Of a DNA stretch of 64,000 nucleotides, positions 25,686 through 34,104 are shown in pieces. The notes under the pieces are model-generated. The model did no database searches. It was given only the letters and a program-made list of their open reading frames with translations, and was not told where the DNA came from. The DNA is taken from assembly GCF_025146565.1 (NCBI RefSeq), contig NZ_CP102258.1, positions 2,202,001 through 2,266,000 on the forward strand. The letters are read 5' to 3'. The stretch is from Bacteroides eggerthii. GTDB taxonomy: Bacteria; Bacteroidota; Bacteroidia; Bacteroidales; Bacteroidaceae. The position numbers were made by a program, and so were the translations under genes. Position 1 is the first letter of the stretch, and each line of letters begins with the position of its first letter.

Positions 25686-26372
25686 TTACTTCTGCCCATA
25701 ATAAGCATTCGGACCATGTTTACGGCTGAAATGCTTTTCTATAAGCAGCGGGTTCATCGTCAGTTGCGGATTAACCGCATAGGCTATTGAAGCCATTTTG
25801 GCTACCTGCTCCATTACTACGGCATTGTGCACTGCATCGTGTGCATCTTTTCCCCAAGAGAAAGGACCATGATTCTTAACCAATACTCCGGGCGTATGAA
25901 CCGGGTTCAATCCTTCAAAACGCTTCACGATGACATTGCCTGTCTCCAGCTCATAAGCTCCTTTTACCTCTTCTTCTGTCATATCGGTAGTGCAGGGAAT
26001 GGCATCATGGAAATAGTCGGCATGGGTAGTTCCTATATTGGGGATGTCACAACCGGCTTGCGCCCATGCAGTGGCATACGTGGAGTGTGTATGAACCACA
26101 CCGCCGATTTCCGGAAATGCTTTGTAAAGCACTAAGTGGGTAGGAGTGTCGGAAGAGGGCTTCAAATTGCCTTCTACAACATTGCCGTCAAGGTCGACCA
26201 CAACCATGTCTTCCGCTTTCATATCATCATAGCTAACTCCACTGGGCTTGATAACAACCAATCCCGTTGCCCGGTCAATGGCCGATACATTTCCCCATGT
26301 GAAGATGACGAGTCCATGCTTCACCAAATCAAGGTTGGCACGAAATACCTTTTCTTTCAGTTCTTCTAACAT
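25686..26372 (-). CDS. araD: L-ribulose-5-phosphate 4-epimerase
   Basis: A 228-residue class II aldolase-fold zinc enzyme converting L-ribulose-5-P to D-xylulose-5-P. Visible signatures: [23 protein letters not shown] (phosphate binding), the zinc ligands in [15 protein letters not shown], and the C-terminal [11 protein letters not shown] found in AraD. Length is standard. It lies 46 bases after araR and 55 bases before araA on the same strand, so the three are probably one operon. Confidence 0.96.
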   Translation of the reverse strand: MLEELKEKVFRANLDLVKHGLVIFTWGNVSAIDRATGLVVIKPSGVSYDDMKAEDMVVVDLDGNVVEGNLKPSSDTPTHLVLYKAFPEIGGVVHTHSTYATAWAQAGCDIPNIGTTHADYFHDAIPCTTDMTEEEVKGAYELETGNVIVKRFEGLNPVHTPGVLVKNHGPFSWGKDAHDAVHNAVVMEQVAKMASIAYAVNPQLTMNPLLIEKHFSRKHGPNAYYGQK

Positions 26373-26418
26373 AATGTTTAATGGATTAATGTGCTAATAT
26401 GGGCACATCAGCATGTTA

Positions 26419-27096
26419 TTAAATTTTAAATTTAGGTGCTTTGCGATACGCCTTTTCATTGAATTTGTAGAGGGCGGCACCGCGTTTGGAACTTGTTTTA
26501 TCGATTTTATCCGTTTTTTCTATGTAATCCATTTCGGCTATCCTTTTGCGGAAGTTCCGTTTGTCGATGTTTTCACCGTAAATGGCCTCGTATAGGCTCT
26601 GCAGTTGTGAGAGCGTAAACAGCTGGGGTAACAGGTTAAAACCGATAGGCTCAGTAGTCGTTTTTTGCTGCATCAATGCACGCGCTTTCTCCACCATTGC
26701 AGAATGGTCGAAGACTAGTGGGGGCAACTCATTGATATTTACCCAAAAAGCATTGTGCTGCTGTACCAGATCCCTGTCGTATTCATTGATGTTGACCAAC
26801 GCATAGTAGGCAATGGAGATAACCCGTTCGCCCGGATCGCGGTCGATAGCTCCGAAAGAGCCGACCTGTTCCATATACACGTTGTCCAGTCCGGTCAGTT
26901 CTGCGAGAACCCTCTTGGCTGCATCGTCTACGCTTTCGCTTTCTTGAACAAATCCGCCCATTAGCGACCAGTTGCCCATTGCAGGCTCGAAGTTTCTTTT
27001 CAGCAACAACAGATTTAATTCACCTTCATTAAAGCCGAAAATGATGCAGTCGATACCTACATAGAATTTGGGATTGGAACTGTAGTAACTACTCAT
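26419..27096 (-). CDS. araR: AraR, Nudix-type L-arabinose regulator
   Basis: A 225-residue regulator of the NrtR/AraR type: an N-terminal Nudix domain (about 1-145) and a C-terminal winged helix (about 150-225, LSQLQSLYEAIYG, DKRNFRKRIAEMDYIE). The Nudix box is degenerate: GGFVQESESVDDAAKRVLAE keeps G, E and R but the following catalytic Glu positions read V and L, so hydrolysis is unlikely. This fits published work on Bacteroides AraR, in which the domain binds L-arabinose and relieves repression. First gene of the ara genes; tandem palindromes lie directly upstream. Confidence 0.92.
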   Translation of the reverse strand: MSSYYSSNPKFYVGIDCIIFGFNEGELNLLLLKRNFEPAMGNWSLMGGFVQESESVDDAAKRVLAELTGLDNVYMEQVGSFGAIDRDPGERVISIAYYALVNINEYDRDLVQQHNAFWVNINELPPLVFDHSAMVEKARALMQQKTTTEPIGFNLLPQLFTLSQLQSLYEAIYGENIDKRNFRKRIAEMDYIEKTDKIDKTSSKRGAALYKFNEKAYRKAPKFKI

Positions 27097-27124
27097 GTCT
27101 TTTGTTTTTATAATTGGAGGATTT

Positions 27125-27212
27125 TAGTTTGATGTACATGAAAAAAGTTTTTCATACGTATCAAAAATATTTTTCATGTACATCAAAAAAGTTTTTCACT
27201 ATGCCCGGATTC
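27125..27212 (-). repeat. Four 22-nt units between symporter stop and araR: 3'-UTR array and/or AraR operators
   Basis: Units of 22 bases at 27191-27212 (partial), 27169-27190, 27147-27168 and, inverted, 27125-27146 fill the gap after the symporter stop codon. The cores TTGATGTACATGAA (27129), TTCATACGTATCAA (27151) and TTCATGTACATCAA (27173) are each near-palindromic and exactly 22 bp apart. GTAC in one is ACGT in another, so the dyad is kept although bases changed. This fits three tandem operators for the adjacent regulator and also the 3'-UTR array architecture seen after three other genes. Confidence 0.7.
27162..27169 (-). promoter_or_regulatory. -7 box for araR inside the palindrome array
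   Basis: Minus strand TATTTTTG matches TAnnTTTG and lies about 66 bases before the araR ATG, between and partly overlapping the palindromic boxes, where a bound repressor would block transcription. Confidence 0.5.
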
Positions 27213-28907
27213 TTACCAGAAATACCAGTAGAAAGCTGCGGTAATAGCCAGGATAATTACCGTATGGATAATATCCCAGTGGTTCCAGCTGGCACGTGTG
27301 GCAGCTTTTTGCTCAGGCGTAGATGTGCCGAATACCAAACCTTGTATCTTTTCGGCACTTGGGGCTTCGGTCATCAGGCTGACTACTATTACTACTACAA
27401 TACAGAATAGGAACATCCAGCCGCAGAAGAATAACCAGTTCAGATCATAGAACAGATATTTAAACATTGAGCTGTCTGTAACCGCTGCATTGCTATAATA
27501 TACTTTTGCGCCCAGACGGGTGAGACCGATGATCATACCGGCAATCAATCCCCACATACCACCTTTGGCGGAAGTGCGTTTCCAACAGATTCCCAATAGG
27601 AATGCAGCTGCGATACCGGGAGCCAATACAGATTGGACATCTTGCAGGTAAGTATAAAGAACATCACCCACACTACGCATGATAGGAATCCACAGGATAC
27701 CCAGAATTACAATAACCACTGTTGCAATCTGTCCGATACCTACCAGTTTCTTTTCCGGAGTTTCCGGTTTGAAACGTTTGTAGAAGTCGATTGTGAAAAG
27801 CATGGCTGAAGAGTTGAACAGAGAAGCCAGTGAACTCATCAATGCAGCAAGAATACCGCAAACAACAAGGCCTTTTACTCCGGCAGGAAGAAGTTTGGCT
27901 ACCAGTGTAGGGAAGGCGGCATCTGCGTTGGCAGTACCGTTGGCAAGCAGGGGAAGGAAACCTTCGCCACCGGCTCCGATATATTTCTGATGCAGGGCGA
28001 AAGCAATCATGCCCGGAATCAAGAACAGGAATACAGGCAACAGTTTCAGGTATGCACCGAAAATTGTACCGCGACGGGCTTCTTTTTCGTTTTTACCGGA
28101 AAGTACGCGTTGCACAATGAATTGGTCGGTACACCAGTACCAGAAACCGATAATGGCCGAACCAACCAGTGCACCCAGCCATGGGAAATTGGGATCATTG
28201 TTATTGCGGATAAGTTGGGTCATGGTGTCTCCATACTCATTGACTGTAACTGCACCGCATATGCTCATCATTTCATCCCAACCGCCCAATTCTTTAAAAC
28301 CGAGGACAAGGATGATAAGCGAACCCAAAAGAAGGATAGGGGTTTGCAGTACCGAGGTATAAAGTACGGATTTCATTCCGCCGAATATTGTGTAAAGTGC
28401 TGTCAATACAACTAAACCGATTGCTGCAATCCAAAAGAAGTCTATTCCCCACAGTTCTTTGATACCGAACACCTGCTGGAATACAAGTCCACCGGCATAT
28501 ACGGTTACAGCTACTTTGGTCAGCACGTAGCTGATTAATGAAATGACAGAGAGAATAGTACGCGACTGCGGATTGTAACGGCGTTCCAGAAATTCGGGCA
28601 TTGTGTATACCATGCTTCGTGAATAGAACGGCACGAATACCCATCCGAGAATCAAGATCATCCAACCTTGTATTTCCCAATGCGCCATTGCCATACCACT
28701 GGATGCACCGGCGCCGGCCAGTCCGATTAAGTGTTCCGAACCGATGTTGGATGCAAATATGGATGCACCTATGGCGAGCCATGTGGCATCACGTCCACCT
28801 AAAAAATAATCAGCCGAATCATTCTGCTTTTGTTTGACTACCCAAACAATAATACCTATCAGAGCCAGGAAGAAAATTCCAATGACTACCCAATCTAATG
28901 TTCCCAC
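27213..28907 (-). CDS. Sodium/sugar symporter, SSS family (arabinose)
   Basis: A 564-residue inner-membrane protein with about 14 hydrophobic segments. SSS marks: YFLGGRDATWLAIGASIFASNIGSEH (written across residues about 35-60), FVPFYSRSMVYTMPEFLERRYN, WYWCTDQFIVQRVLSGKNEKEARRG and GILAALMSSLASLFNSSAML. The start is GTG (28907), with no nearer ATG. Position between the mutarotase and AraR makes L-arabinose the likely cargo. It starts 26 bases after the mutarotase stop, so the two form an operon; the array after its stop codon separates it from araR. Confidence 0.92.
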   Translation of the reverse strand: MGTLDWVVIGIFFLALIGIIVWVVKQKQNDSADYFLGGRDATWLAIGASIFASNIGSEHLIGLAGAGASSGMAMAHWEIQGWMILILGWVFVPFYSRSMVYTMPEFLERRYNPQSRTILSVISLISYVLTKVAVTVYAGGLVFQQVFGIKELWGIDFFWIAAIGLVVLTALYTIFGGMKSVLYTSVLQTPILLLGSLIILVLGFKELGGWDEMMSICGAVTVNEYGDTMTQLIRNNNDPNFPWLGALVGSAIIGFWYWCTDQFIVQRVLSGKNEKEARRGTIFGAYLKLLPVFLFLIPGMIAFALHQKYIGAGGEGFLPLLANGTANADAAFPTLVAKLLPAGVKGLVVCGILAALMSSLASLFNSSAMLFTIDFYKRFKPETPEKKLVGIGQIATVVIVILGILWIPIMRSVGDVLYTYLQDVQSVLAPGIAAAFLLGICWKRTSAKGGMWGLIAGMIIGLTRLGAKVYYSNAAVTDSSMFKYLFYDLNWLFFCGWMFLFCIVVVIVVSLMTEAPSAEKIQGLVFGTSTPEQKAATRASWNHWDIIHTVIILAITAAFYWYFW

Positions 28908-28933
28908 GATAATAATGATTTAAAAGTTATTAT

Positions 28934-30073
28934 TTATTTTTCTACTGAGAATTTGAAAATACATTCGCTGTTGTAAGTCTGTCCCGGTTCCAGAATAACA
29001 GAAGGCCATTGTGGCTTATTGGGGCTGTCTGGATAATGTTGAGTTTCCAGACATACGGAAGCGCGTTGGTTGTAGACGATCCCTTTCTTTCCTTTTACAG
29101 TTCCGTCCAGGAAATTACCTGTATATACTTGGATACCCGGTTCGTCAGTGTATACTTCTAAGCTGATACCGCTTTCGGGAGAGGTGAGTTTGGCGGCAAG
29201 TTGTTTGACATCGCCATTGGTGTTCAATACCCAGTTATGGTCGTACCCGTTACCATATTTCAATTGTATGAAATCAAAGTTGGTAATGTCCCGGCCTACG
29301 GCTTTGGGGGTAGTAAAATCCATGGGAGTATCTTTTACCGGTACAATTTCTCCAGTAGTCATATAAGTCCGGTCTACGGGAGTGTAATTATCGGCATTGA
29401 CATATAATATGTGGTCTGTGGCTGCTTTAGACGGATTGCCGGATAGGTTGAAGTAGGAATGGTTGGTCATGTTGATAACCGTTTTCTTATCGGTAGTTGC
29501 GCTATATTTGATATCTATGGCGTTGTCGTCCGTCAGCTTGAAAAGGACTTTGGCAGTTAAGTTGCCCGGAAAGTTTGCGTCTCCGTCCGGAGAGAAGCGA
29601 GTCAACTCCAAAGTGGTTTCATCAATGGGGTTGGCTTCATACACCTGATATTGCCATCCTTTAGGACCGCCATGCAGGCAATGCCCGAAATTATTCTTCG
29701 GCAATTGGATCGTATCGCCGTCCAATACCATTTTGCCCTGGTTGATTCTGTTGGCGTAACGTCCGATAGATGCACCGAAATCGCTTGGAACGTTTATGTA
29801 GTCGGCTATACTGTCGAAGCCAAGGACAACATCTTTCATTTCTCCGTTTTTGTCAGGTACCATAATAGATACGATACGTCCGCCGAAGTTGGTGATGCAT
29901 ACTTCCATGCCCGCTTTATTCTTTAATGTGTAAAGACCTGTCTGGGCATCGTTCACTACAGTTTGAAATTTTGTCGGGTTAAGACCGGAAAGAGTAAGTT
30001 CCGTTTGACTTTTCTGAGCGCAGGAAGCTAACATTAATGTAGCTATTCCGGCAATAAGAATGTGATTCTTCAT
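28934..30073 (-). CDS. Aldose 1-epimerase, lipoprotein form
   Basis: A 379-residue mutarotase with lipoprotein signal (LMLASCAQ, Cys about 18), so it acts in the periplasm or on a membrane surface, converting sugar anomers before uptake. The GalM fold is clear: GRIVSIMVPDKNGEM, GASIGRYANRINQGK, FGHCLHGGPKGWQY, the catalytic His in NMTNHSYFNLSG, and the C-terminal catalytic Glu region VCLETQHYPDSPNKP. It is followed directly by the symporter. A second, unanchored mutarotase in this window belongs to the galactose genes. Confidence 0.92.
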   Translation of the reverse strand: MKNHILIAGIATLMLASCAQKSQTELTLSGLNPTKFQTVVNDAQTGLYTLKNKAGMEVCITNFGGRIVSIMVPDKNGEMKDVVLGFDSIADYINVPSDFGASIGRYANRINQGKMVLDGDTIQLPKNNFGHCLHGGPKGWQYQVYEANPIDETTLELTRFSPDGDANFPGNLTAKVLFKLTDDNAIDIKYSATTDKKTVINMTNHSYFNLSGNPSKAATDHILYVNADNYTPVDRTYMTTGEIVPVKDTPMDFTTPKAVGRDITNFDFIQLKYGNGYDHNWVLNTNGDVKQLAAKLTSPESGISLEVYTDEPGIQVYTGNFLDGTVKGKKGIVYNQRASVCLETQHYPDSPNKPQWPSVILEPGQTYNSECIFKFSVEK

Positions 30074-30115
30074 GGTGTTATTTAATTTGAAAATTAGATT
30101 CTTATCTTATTTCGG

Positions 30116-30154
30116 GTGTAAAAGTAACACTTTTATTTGGTGTAATATATACAC
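30116..30154 (-). promoter_or_regulatory. Paired palindromes upstream of the mutarotase-symporter operon
   Basis: GTGTAAAAGTAACAC (30116-30130) and GTGTAATATATACAC (30140-30154) share GTGTAA...ACAC, spaced 24 bp, about 45-80 bases before the mutarotase start. A third dyad, TATGTTATGTAACATA, lies at 30160-30175. They do not match the boxes in front of araR. Likely regulator-binding sites; the protein is unknown. Confidence 0.45.
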
Positions 30155-30184
30155 TTTTGTATGTTATGTAACATAAAAGAAAAA

Positions 30185-30220
30185 AAACAGCTTTGAAATT
30201 GGTGTATCTCAAAGCTGTTT
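30185..30220 (-). terminator. Intrinsic terminator of the arabinan PUL (minus strand)
   Basis: Perfect 12-bp arms AAACAGCTTTGA (30185-30196) and TCAAAGCTGTTT (30209-30220). On the minus strand a run of T follows the hairpin. It lies 18 bases after the GH43 stop codon, closing the SusC-SusD-SGBP-GH43 unit. Confidence 0.88.
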
Positions 30221-30238
30221 CAATGTGTGGAAGAACAC

Positions 30239-32131
30239 TTATTTTACTTTTTTACCCCAATATGTCTTATGGTTACTTCCGTAAGCGGCATAGACAATGG
30301 TAGGTGTTCTGGGACTGGCTTCCCAGTCAACTTCCCGTTGCAGGTAAAGGTCTATTCCATTTGCTGTTAAAATTTGCTGTTCTGCATCATAGCTCCATGT
30401 GCCGCCTTTCCATGTTCCTTCGGTAATGGTGTGGTCGGCGGCCAGCGTCATGGTTGCAGATTCTTTTTGAACTCCGTAAGAGTAGGACAAGTCTATGTGT
30501 TCCCAGTTTCCTATGAGCTCTTCTTCGGTAATGGCTACTTGGGGTACGGCTCCGTAGCGTTCGGGCATAACCAAAGGCCAACCGTCTTTGGTCCAACGGA
30601 TGCTGCGTACATGTCCTAGCATAATAGCATTGTCCACGCTTTTGGGAAGACGTGCTTGTGAAGCGTAATACCAATTACCTTTGCCGTCGTTGAAGATGGT
30701 GCAATGTGAGAAGCCTACCCAGCCGTTGCTCTTGCCGAACTTGTACGGGTGTGTTACCACTGGCAGCATTTCCGCTCCTTCGGTGACATTGGCGCCATCG
30801 ATGCCGATATAAGGGCCGGTGATGCTCTTGGAACGGCATACGCGTGTATTGTAAGGTATGTCCAGTGCGTCGTATGCTACGAACAGATAGTAGTAGCCTG
30901 TCTCGGCATTGTAGATGATTTCAGGGCCTTCGCTGGCTTGCCAACGGTTGTTGATGTCGCGGGTGGCTATCAGCTGTCCGTATTCCGCCGGAGCACTTCC
31001 TTCTGCCCAGGGTACACCTAAGTCTTGTTTAGGCATTCCTGTTTCGACATTCAACTCCATAGCAACGATGCCGCTATGCCATGAACCGTATATCAGCCAG
31101 TGGGTATTTTCAGGAGTAATGATGTAAGAGGGGTCGATGGCATTCCATTTGTAATAACAGTTGTCGTATTGGGTGCTGGGTATGTTGAAGTTCAATCCCT
31201 TGTCCGATGCGTTGGTCACTACATATCCTTTGTCCACCCAATCGCTGTTGTTGGCAGGGTTGCTGTTCTCCATCATGCCGATAAAGGCGCGTTCACTCCA
31301 GGCGGTTGCTCCGGTTCCGCCGTCCAGATAGCCGGGTACTACGATGGAGTAGTACATGCGATACAGTCCGTTTTTAACTTTCTGCACATTTGGCGCCCAG
31401 TATCCGAAGTCACTTTCTGCGGCAGTGCTTGCTTCCAATCCCATTGCTTTGCGTATCTCATTTAACTTCGGCATCACCCAGTCGGGAAGCTTCGGCATGG
31501 TTCCGCCCAGGTATTCCCAATTCACGAGGTCTTTGGAGCGTCTGGCGTGAAAGTGCCCATGTCCTGTATGTGCATTGCCGTAGGAGGCATCTGTCTGATA
31601 CATATAGTAGTATCCGTCTTCGGCAAGCACTACGCTGGGATCGTGCACGTTTGCCAAGTTCCATTGAGTACGGTTGGACCAGCTTGCAATGCTCGCATAA
31701 TTATCTTCGTATTCCGGAGCTACATAGTTCTTTAATTGTTCATTAATGTCTGTGATTTCTATGGTCGACGTGAATGTTTCCGAGTAAGTGTAGCGGCTGT
31801 TGCCATACACGTATGCGCGTATGTAGTAAGGGGTATTGATTTTCAATCCGGAGAGGGTAGCACTGAAATTCTCATCCGCTTCCACCACCATGTCTTTGAT
31901 AGTAGGATTTGAGACATTTACACTATAGCAAAATCCCTTCTTGACTACGCTGCTCAGATTGCCGGTGATTGATGATTTAACGCTCAGTGAGGTGCCCGTT
32001 GCAGTTGCTTCGGGAGTGGCTAAAACTACATCGCTGTTTCTGTTGTATTCGATGTTGTCAAGCCCATCGGAACAAGCTGTGAAAACGAATACTGTCAGTA
32101 GGGATAGTAAGAAAAATGTTGTTTTTTTCAT
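30239..32131 (-). CDS. Surface GH43 lipoprotein, probable endo-arabinanase
   Basis: A 630-residue lipoprotein (lipobox FTAC, Cys20; following SDGLDN is the kind of acidic signal that exports lipoproteins to the Bacteroides surface). Residues about 35-125 form a fibronectin/Ig-like domain (GFCYSVNVSNPTIKD, INTPYYIRAYVYG). The five-blade propeller follows with catalytic candidates D164 (NVHDPSVV), D333 (AIDPSYII) and Glu about 401 (EGPEIIYN). A small beta domain ends the chain. In the PUL it should make the first cuts in arabinan. Last gene of the SusC operon, followed by a terminator. Confidence 0.88.
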   Translation of the reverse strand: MKKTTFFLLSLLTVFVFTACSDGLDNIEYNRNSDVVLATPEATATGTSLSVKSSITGNLSSVVKKGFCYSVNVSNPTIKDMVVEADENFSATLSGLKINTPYYIRAYVYGNSRYTYSETFTSTIEITDINEQLKNYVAPEYEDNYASIASWSNRTQWNLANVHDPSVVLAEDGYYYMYQTDASYGNAHTGHGHFHARRSKDLVNWEYLGGTMPKLPDWVMPKLNEIRKAMGLEASTAAESDFGYWAPNVQKVKNGLYRMYYSIVVPGYLDGGTGATAWSERAFIGMMENSNPANNSDWVDKGYVVTNASDKGLNFNIPSTQYDNCYYKWNAIDPSYIITPENTHWLIYGSWHSGIVAMELNVETGMPKQDLGVPWAEGSAPAEYGQLIATRDINNRWQASEGPEIIYNAETGYYYLFVAYDALDIPYNTRVCRSKSITGPYIGIDGANVTEGAEMLPVVTHPYKFGKSNGWVGFSHCTIFNDGKGNWYYASQARLPKSVDNAIMLGHVRSIRWTKDGWPLVMPERYGAVPQVAITEEELIGNWEHIDLSYSYGVQKESATMTLAADHTITEGTWKGGTWSYDAEQQILTANGIDLYLQREVDWEASPRTPTIVYAAYGSNHKTYWGKKVK

Positions 32132-32210
32132 TTGGGTAAGTTTTTAAGATCCATATCGTTCCGTTGATAAAAAGGAACGATATGGATGATAAAGAATTTA
32201 ATAGTTATTC

Positions 32211-34010
32211 TTAATTATTGAAGACGAGATGGCAACCGTCAACGGTTAGTGCGAAGTTCAAGTCATTGGAATTCACTTTGTTGATGCCTAAATAGTACTG
32301 GGTAGAAGTTGCATTTGTAGTACCCTCCATCACTGCTTGAACATCGGCGGTACCATTACCGCAGTTGGTTACGTAGACCGTTACTTTGGCTCCATTCATA
32401 CCGGCAAGCCAAGTAAGCCAGTCGCCTTGTGTTCCGTTGTGAACGCAGGCGTCATATCCGTTGCCATCATCGGCTACTCCATCCCAACCATAGTTGTCGG
32501 CGCGAACTACTGCGTATTCTTTGGTAGTATCGGTTTCGCGGAGAACCACAATGAAATTGTTCCAATTATGACTCAGGTTGCTGTAGTTGGTGAAAGTGAT
32601 AGACTTTGTTTGGCCCACAGGTACGTTGAAGTCATCTGAAAAGGCTCCAAAGAAGGCTGTTGAGTTGTCATTGGCTCCTACTATATTGGTACTGTTACTT
32701 ACTGTAGAAACAGTAGATTTGGAGACTGTAATCCCTATCGTTGCGGTGACTCCTTTTTCAGCGGTAATGGTAACAGTCTGAGAACCGGTTTTCGCAGGAA
32801 GGGCAGAGAAACTGAGTTTAGCGTTGTCGATGACTTTTGAACTTCCGTTGGCATAAGTTGCCGTAACTACCATACCTGTTGGATCGAAAGCCATAGTCCG
32901 GTCTGCTAAAGTCTCGGTAGCTGCCGAAGTATAATAATAGTATTGCATATGCGAGGGTTGAGTAGTCACTTCGATGGATACAATTTTTTCCACAACTTCA
33001 AAGGTCGCGTTAGCCATAATTGGCTGTTCGCTGTTTTCACCTTTGAAAGTTTTGTTGTAGATAGCCACAAGACTTTTCATACCCGGTTGCTCCATGTCGG
33101 GGATAGCAGATATATGGAGTTCGGAAGCCGTTACGGTTTTAGTCACTCCCTCTTCAAAGGTTACAATGGCAGAGATGTTAGTCATGGCCTCTTCAAGCGA
33201 AGTACCCAAAGATATCTGTGCGGGTACATTCTGCAATACCATTGATACCGGATTTTTGTCTGCGGCAGATGTAAGCCCACCGACAGGAACGATGTTGGTT
33301 TGCAGGAAGTCGATGTAAGAGCCTTCGGGGACTAAGAAGCAGCGAATGTTGGTGTTGCTTGCATCTGCATTCAGGTTGGGTTCTTTATTCGGTTGTGCAT
33401 AGGTCTTAGTAGCCACGCCGTTGGTCATCTTGACGGTGAAAGCATTTTCGCTGGTGCGGTCTACGGTGAGCGTCACTTTGCCACCCAACTTTTGTACGTT
33501 CTCGTCTTTGTTATCAACGGGATTAAGAAGCAAGGTGCCCGATATGTACTGGAAGTCAATATGATCGCCCCACTGAGAGTTATAAGTTTCAGGGTTACCT
33601 GTAACATCAAAGCGGATAGCTCCATATTCGAGATATCCCTCACCGCCACGTTCCACATCATTGGTGATGATAAGGGCAAAGTTCTTATAATATGTGTTAT
33701 CGGCAGGGTTGATGTTAAGATTGAACACCGCGTTCCATTTCTCGCCGTCAGGTATCACATAATACTTGGAAAAAGCAGCCCAGAAACCGGAGGTGAAATC
33801 CGTATTCCCGATGGTGTACACATCTTCCTGCATACCTTCGAGTACTTCATCTTCCGGTTCTTTCTTGGAGTCTTCTATTTCCTGTATTTTATCGGAAATC
33901 CATTCGGGAGCATTTACGTCATAGAGTTCGCCTCCTTCGCAGCTTGCCAGGGCCAGCATCCACAAGGCTGCTGCACAGCAGAAGAATGTTATTTTATAGA
34001 AATGTTTCAT
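32211..34010 (-). CDS. Surface glycan-binding protein (SusE/F-positioned lipoprotein)
   Basis: A 599-residue lipoprotein (LALASC, Cys about 24) directly after SusD, the usual place of surface glycan-binding proteins. Two related beta-rich domains flank the chain. Residues about 65-235 contain SGFWAAFSKYYVIPDGEKW and YKNFALIITNDVERGGEGY. Residues about 465-599 contain TAFFGAFSDDFNVPVGQTK and WNNFIVVLRETDTTKEYAV. Between them are two Ig-like Big_3-type modules (about 255-460, TVTASELHISAIPD and TATYANGSSKVIDNAKLSFS). Likely binds arabinan through one or both end domains. There is no sequence similarity by eye to SusE or SusF themselves. Confidence 0.82.
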   Translation of the reverse strand: MKHFYKITFFCCAAALWMLALASCEGGELYDVNAPEWISDKIQEIEDSKKEPEDEVLEGMQEDVYTIGNTDFTSGFWAAFSKYYVIPDGEKWNAVFNLNINPADNTYYKNFALIITNDVERGGEGYLEYGAIRFDVTGNPETYNSQWGDHIDFQYISGTLLLNPVDNKDENVQKLGGKVTLTVDRTSENAFTVKMTNGVATKTYAQPNKEPNLNADASNTNIRCFLVPEGSYIDFLQTNIVPVGGLTSAADKNPVSMVLQNVPAQISLGTSLEEAMTNISAIVTFEEGVTKTVTASELHISAIPDMEQPGMKSLVAIYNKTFKGENSEQPIMANATFEVVEKIVSIEVTTQPSHMQYYYYTSAATETLADRTMAFDPTGMVVTATYANGSSKVIDNAKLSFSALPAKTGSQTVTITAEKGVTATIGITVSKSTVSTVSNSTNIVGANDNSTAFFGAFSDDFNVPVGQTKSITFTNYSNLSHNWNNFIVVLRETDTTKEYAVVRADNYGWDGVADDGNGYDACVHNGTQGDWLTWLAGMNGAKVTVYVTNCGNGTADVQAVMEGTTNATSTQYYLGINKVNSNDLNFALTVDGCHLVFNN

Positions 34011-34104
34011 TTTCTTTATTTTTTAATAGGTAATGGATTGAAACGTTCCCCGCCCTGCTCCGGTTGAGGCCGTAGGGCTGAGGGGAGTGTGTTTCTAAGT
34101 TTAT

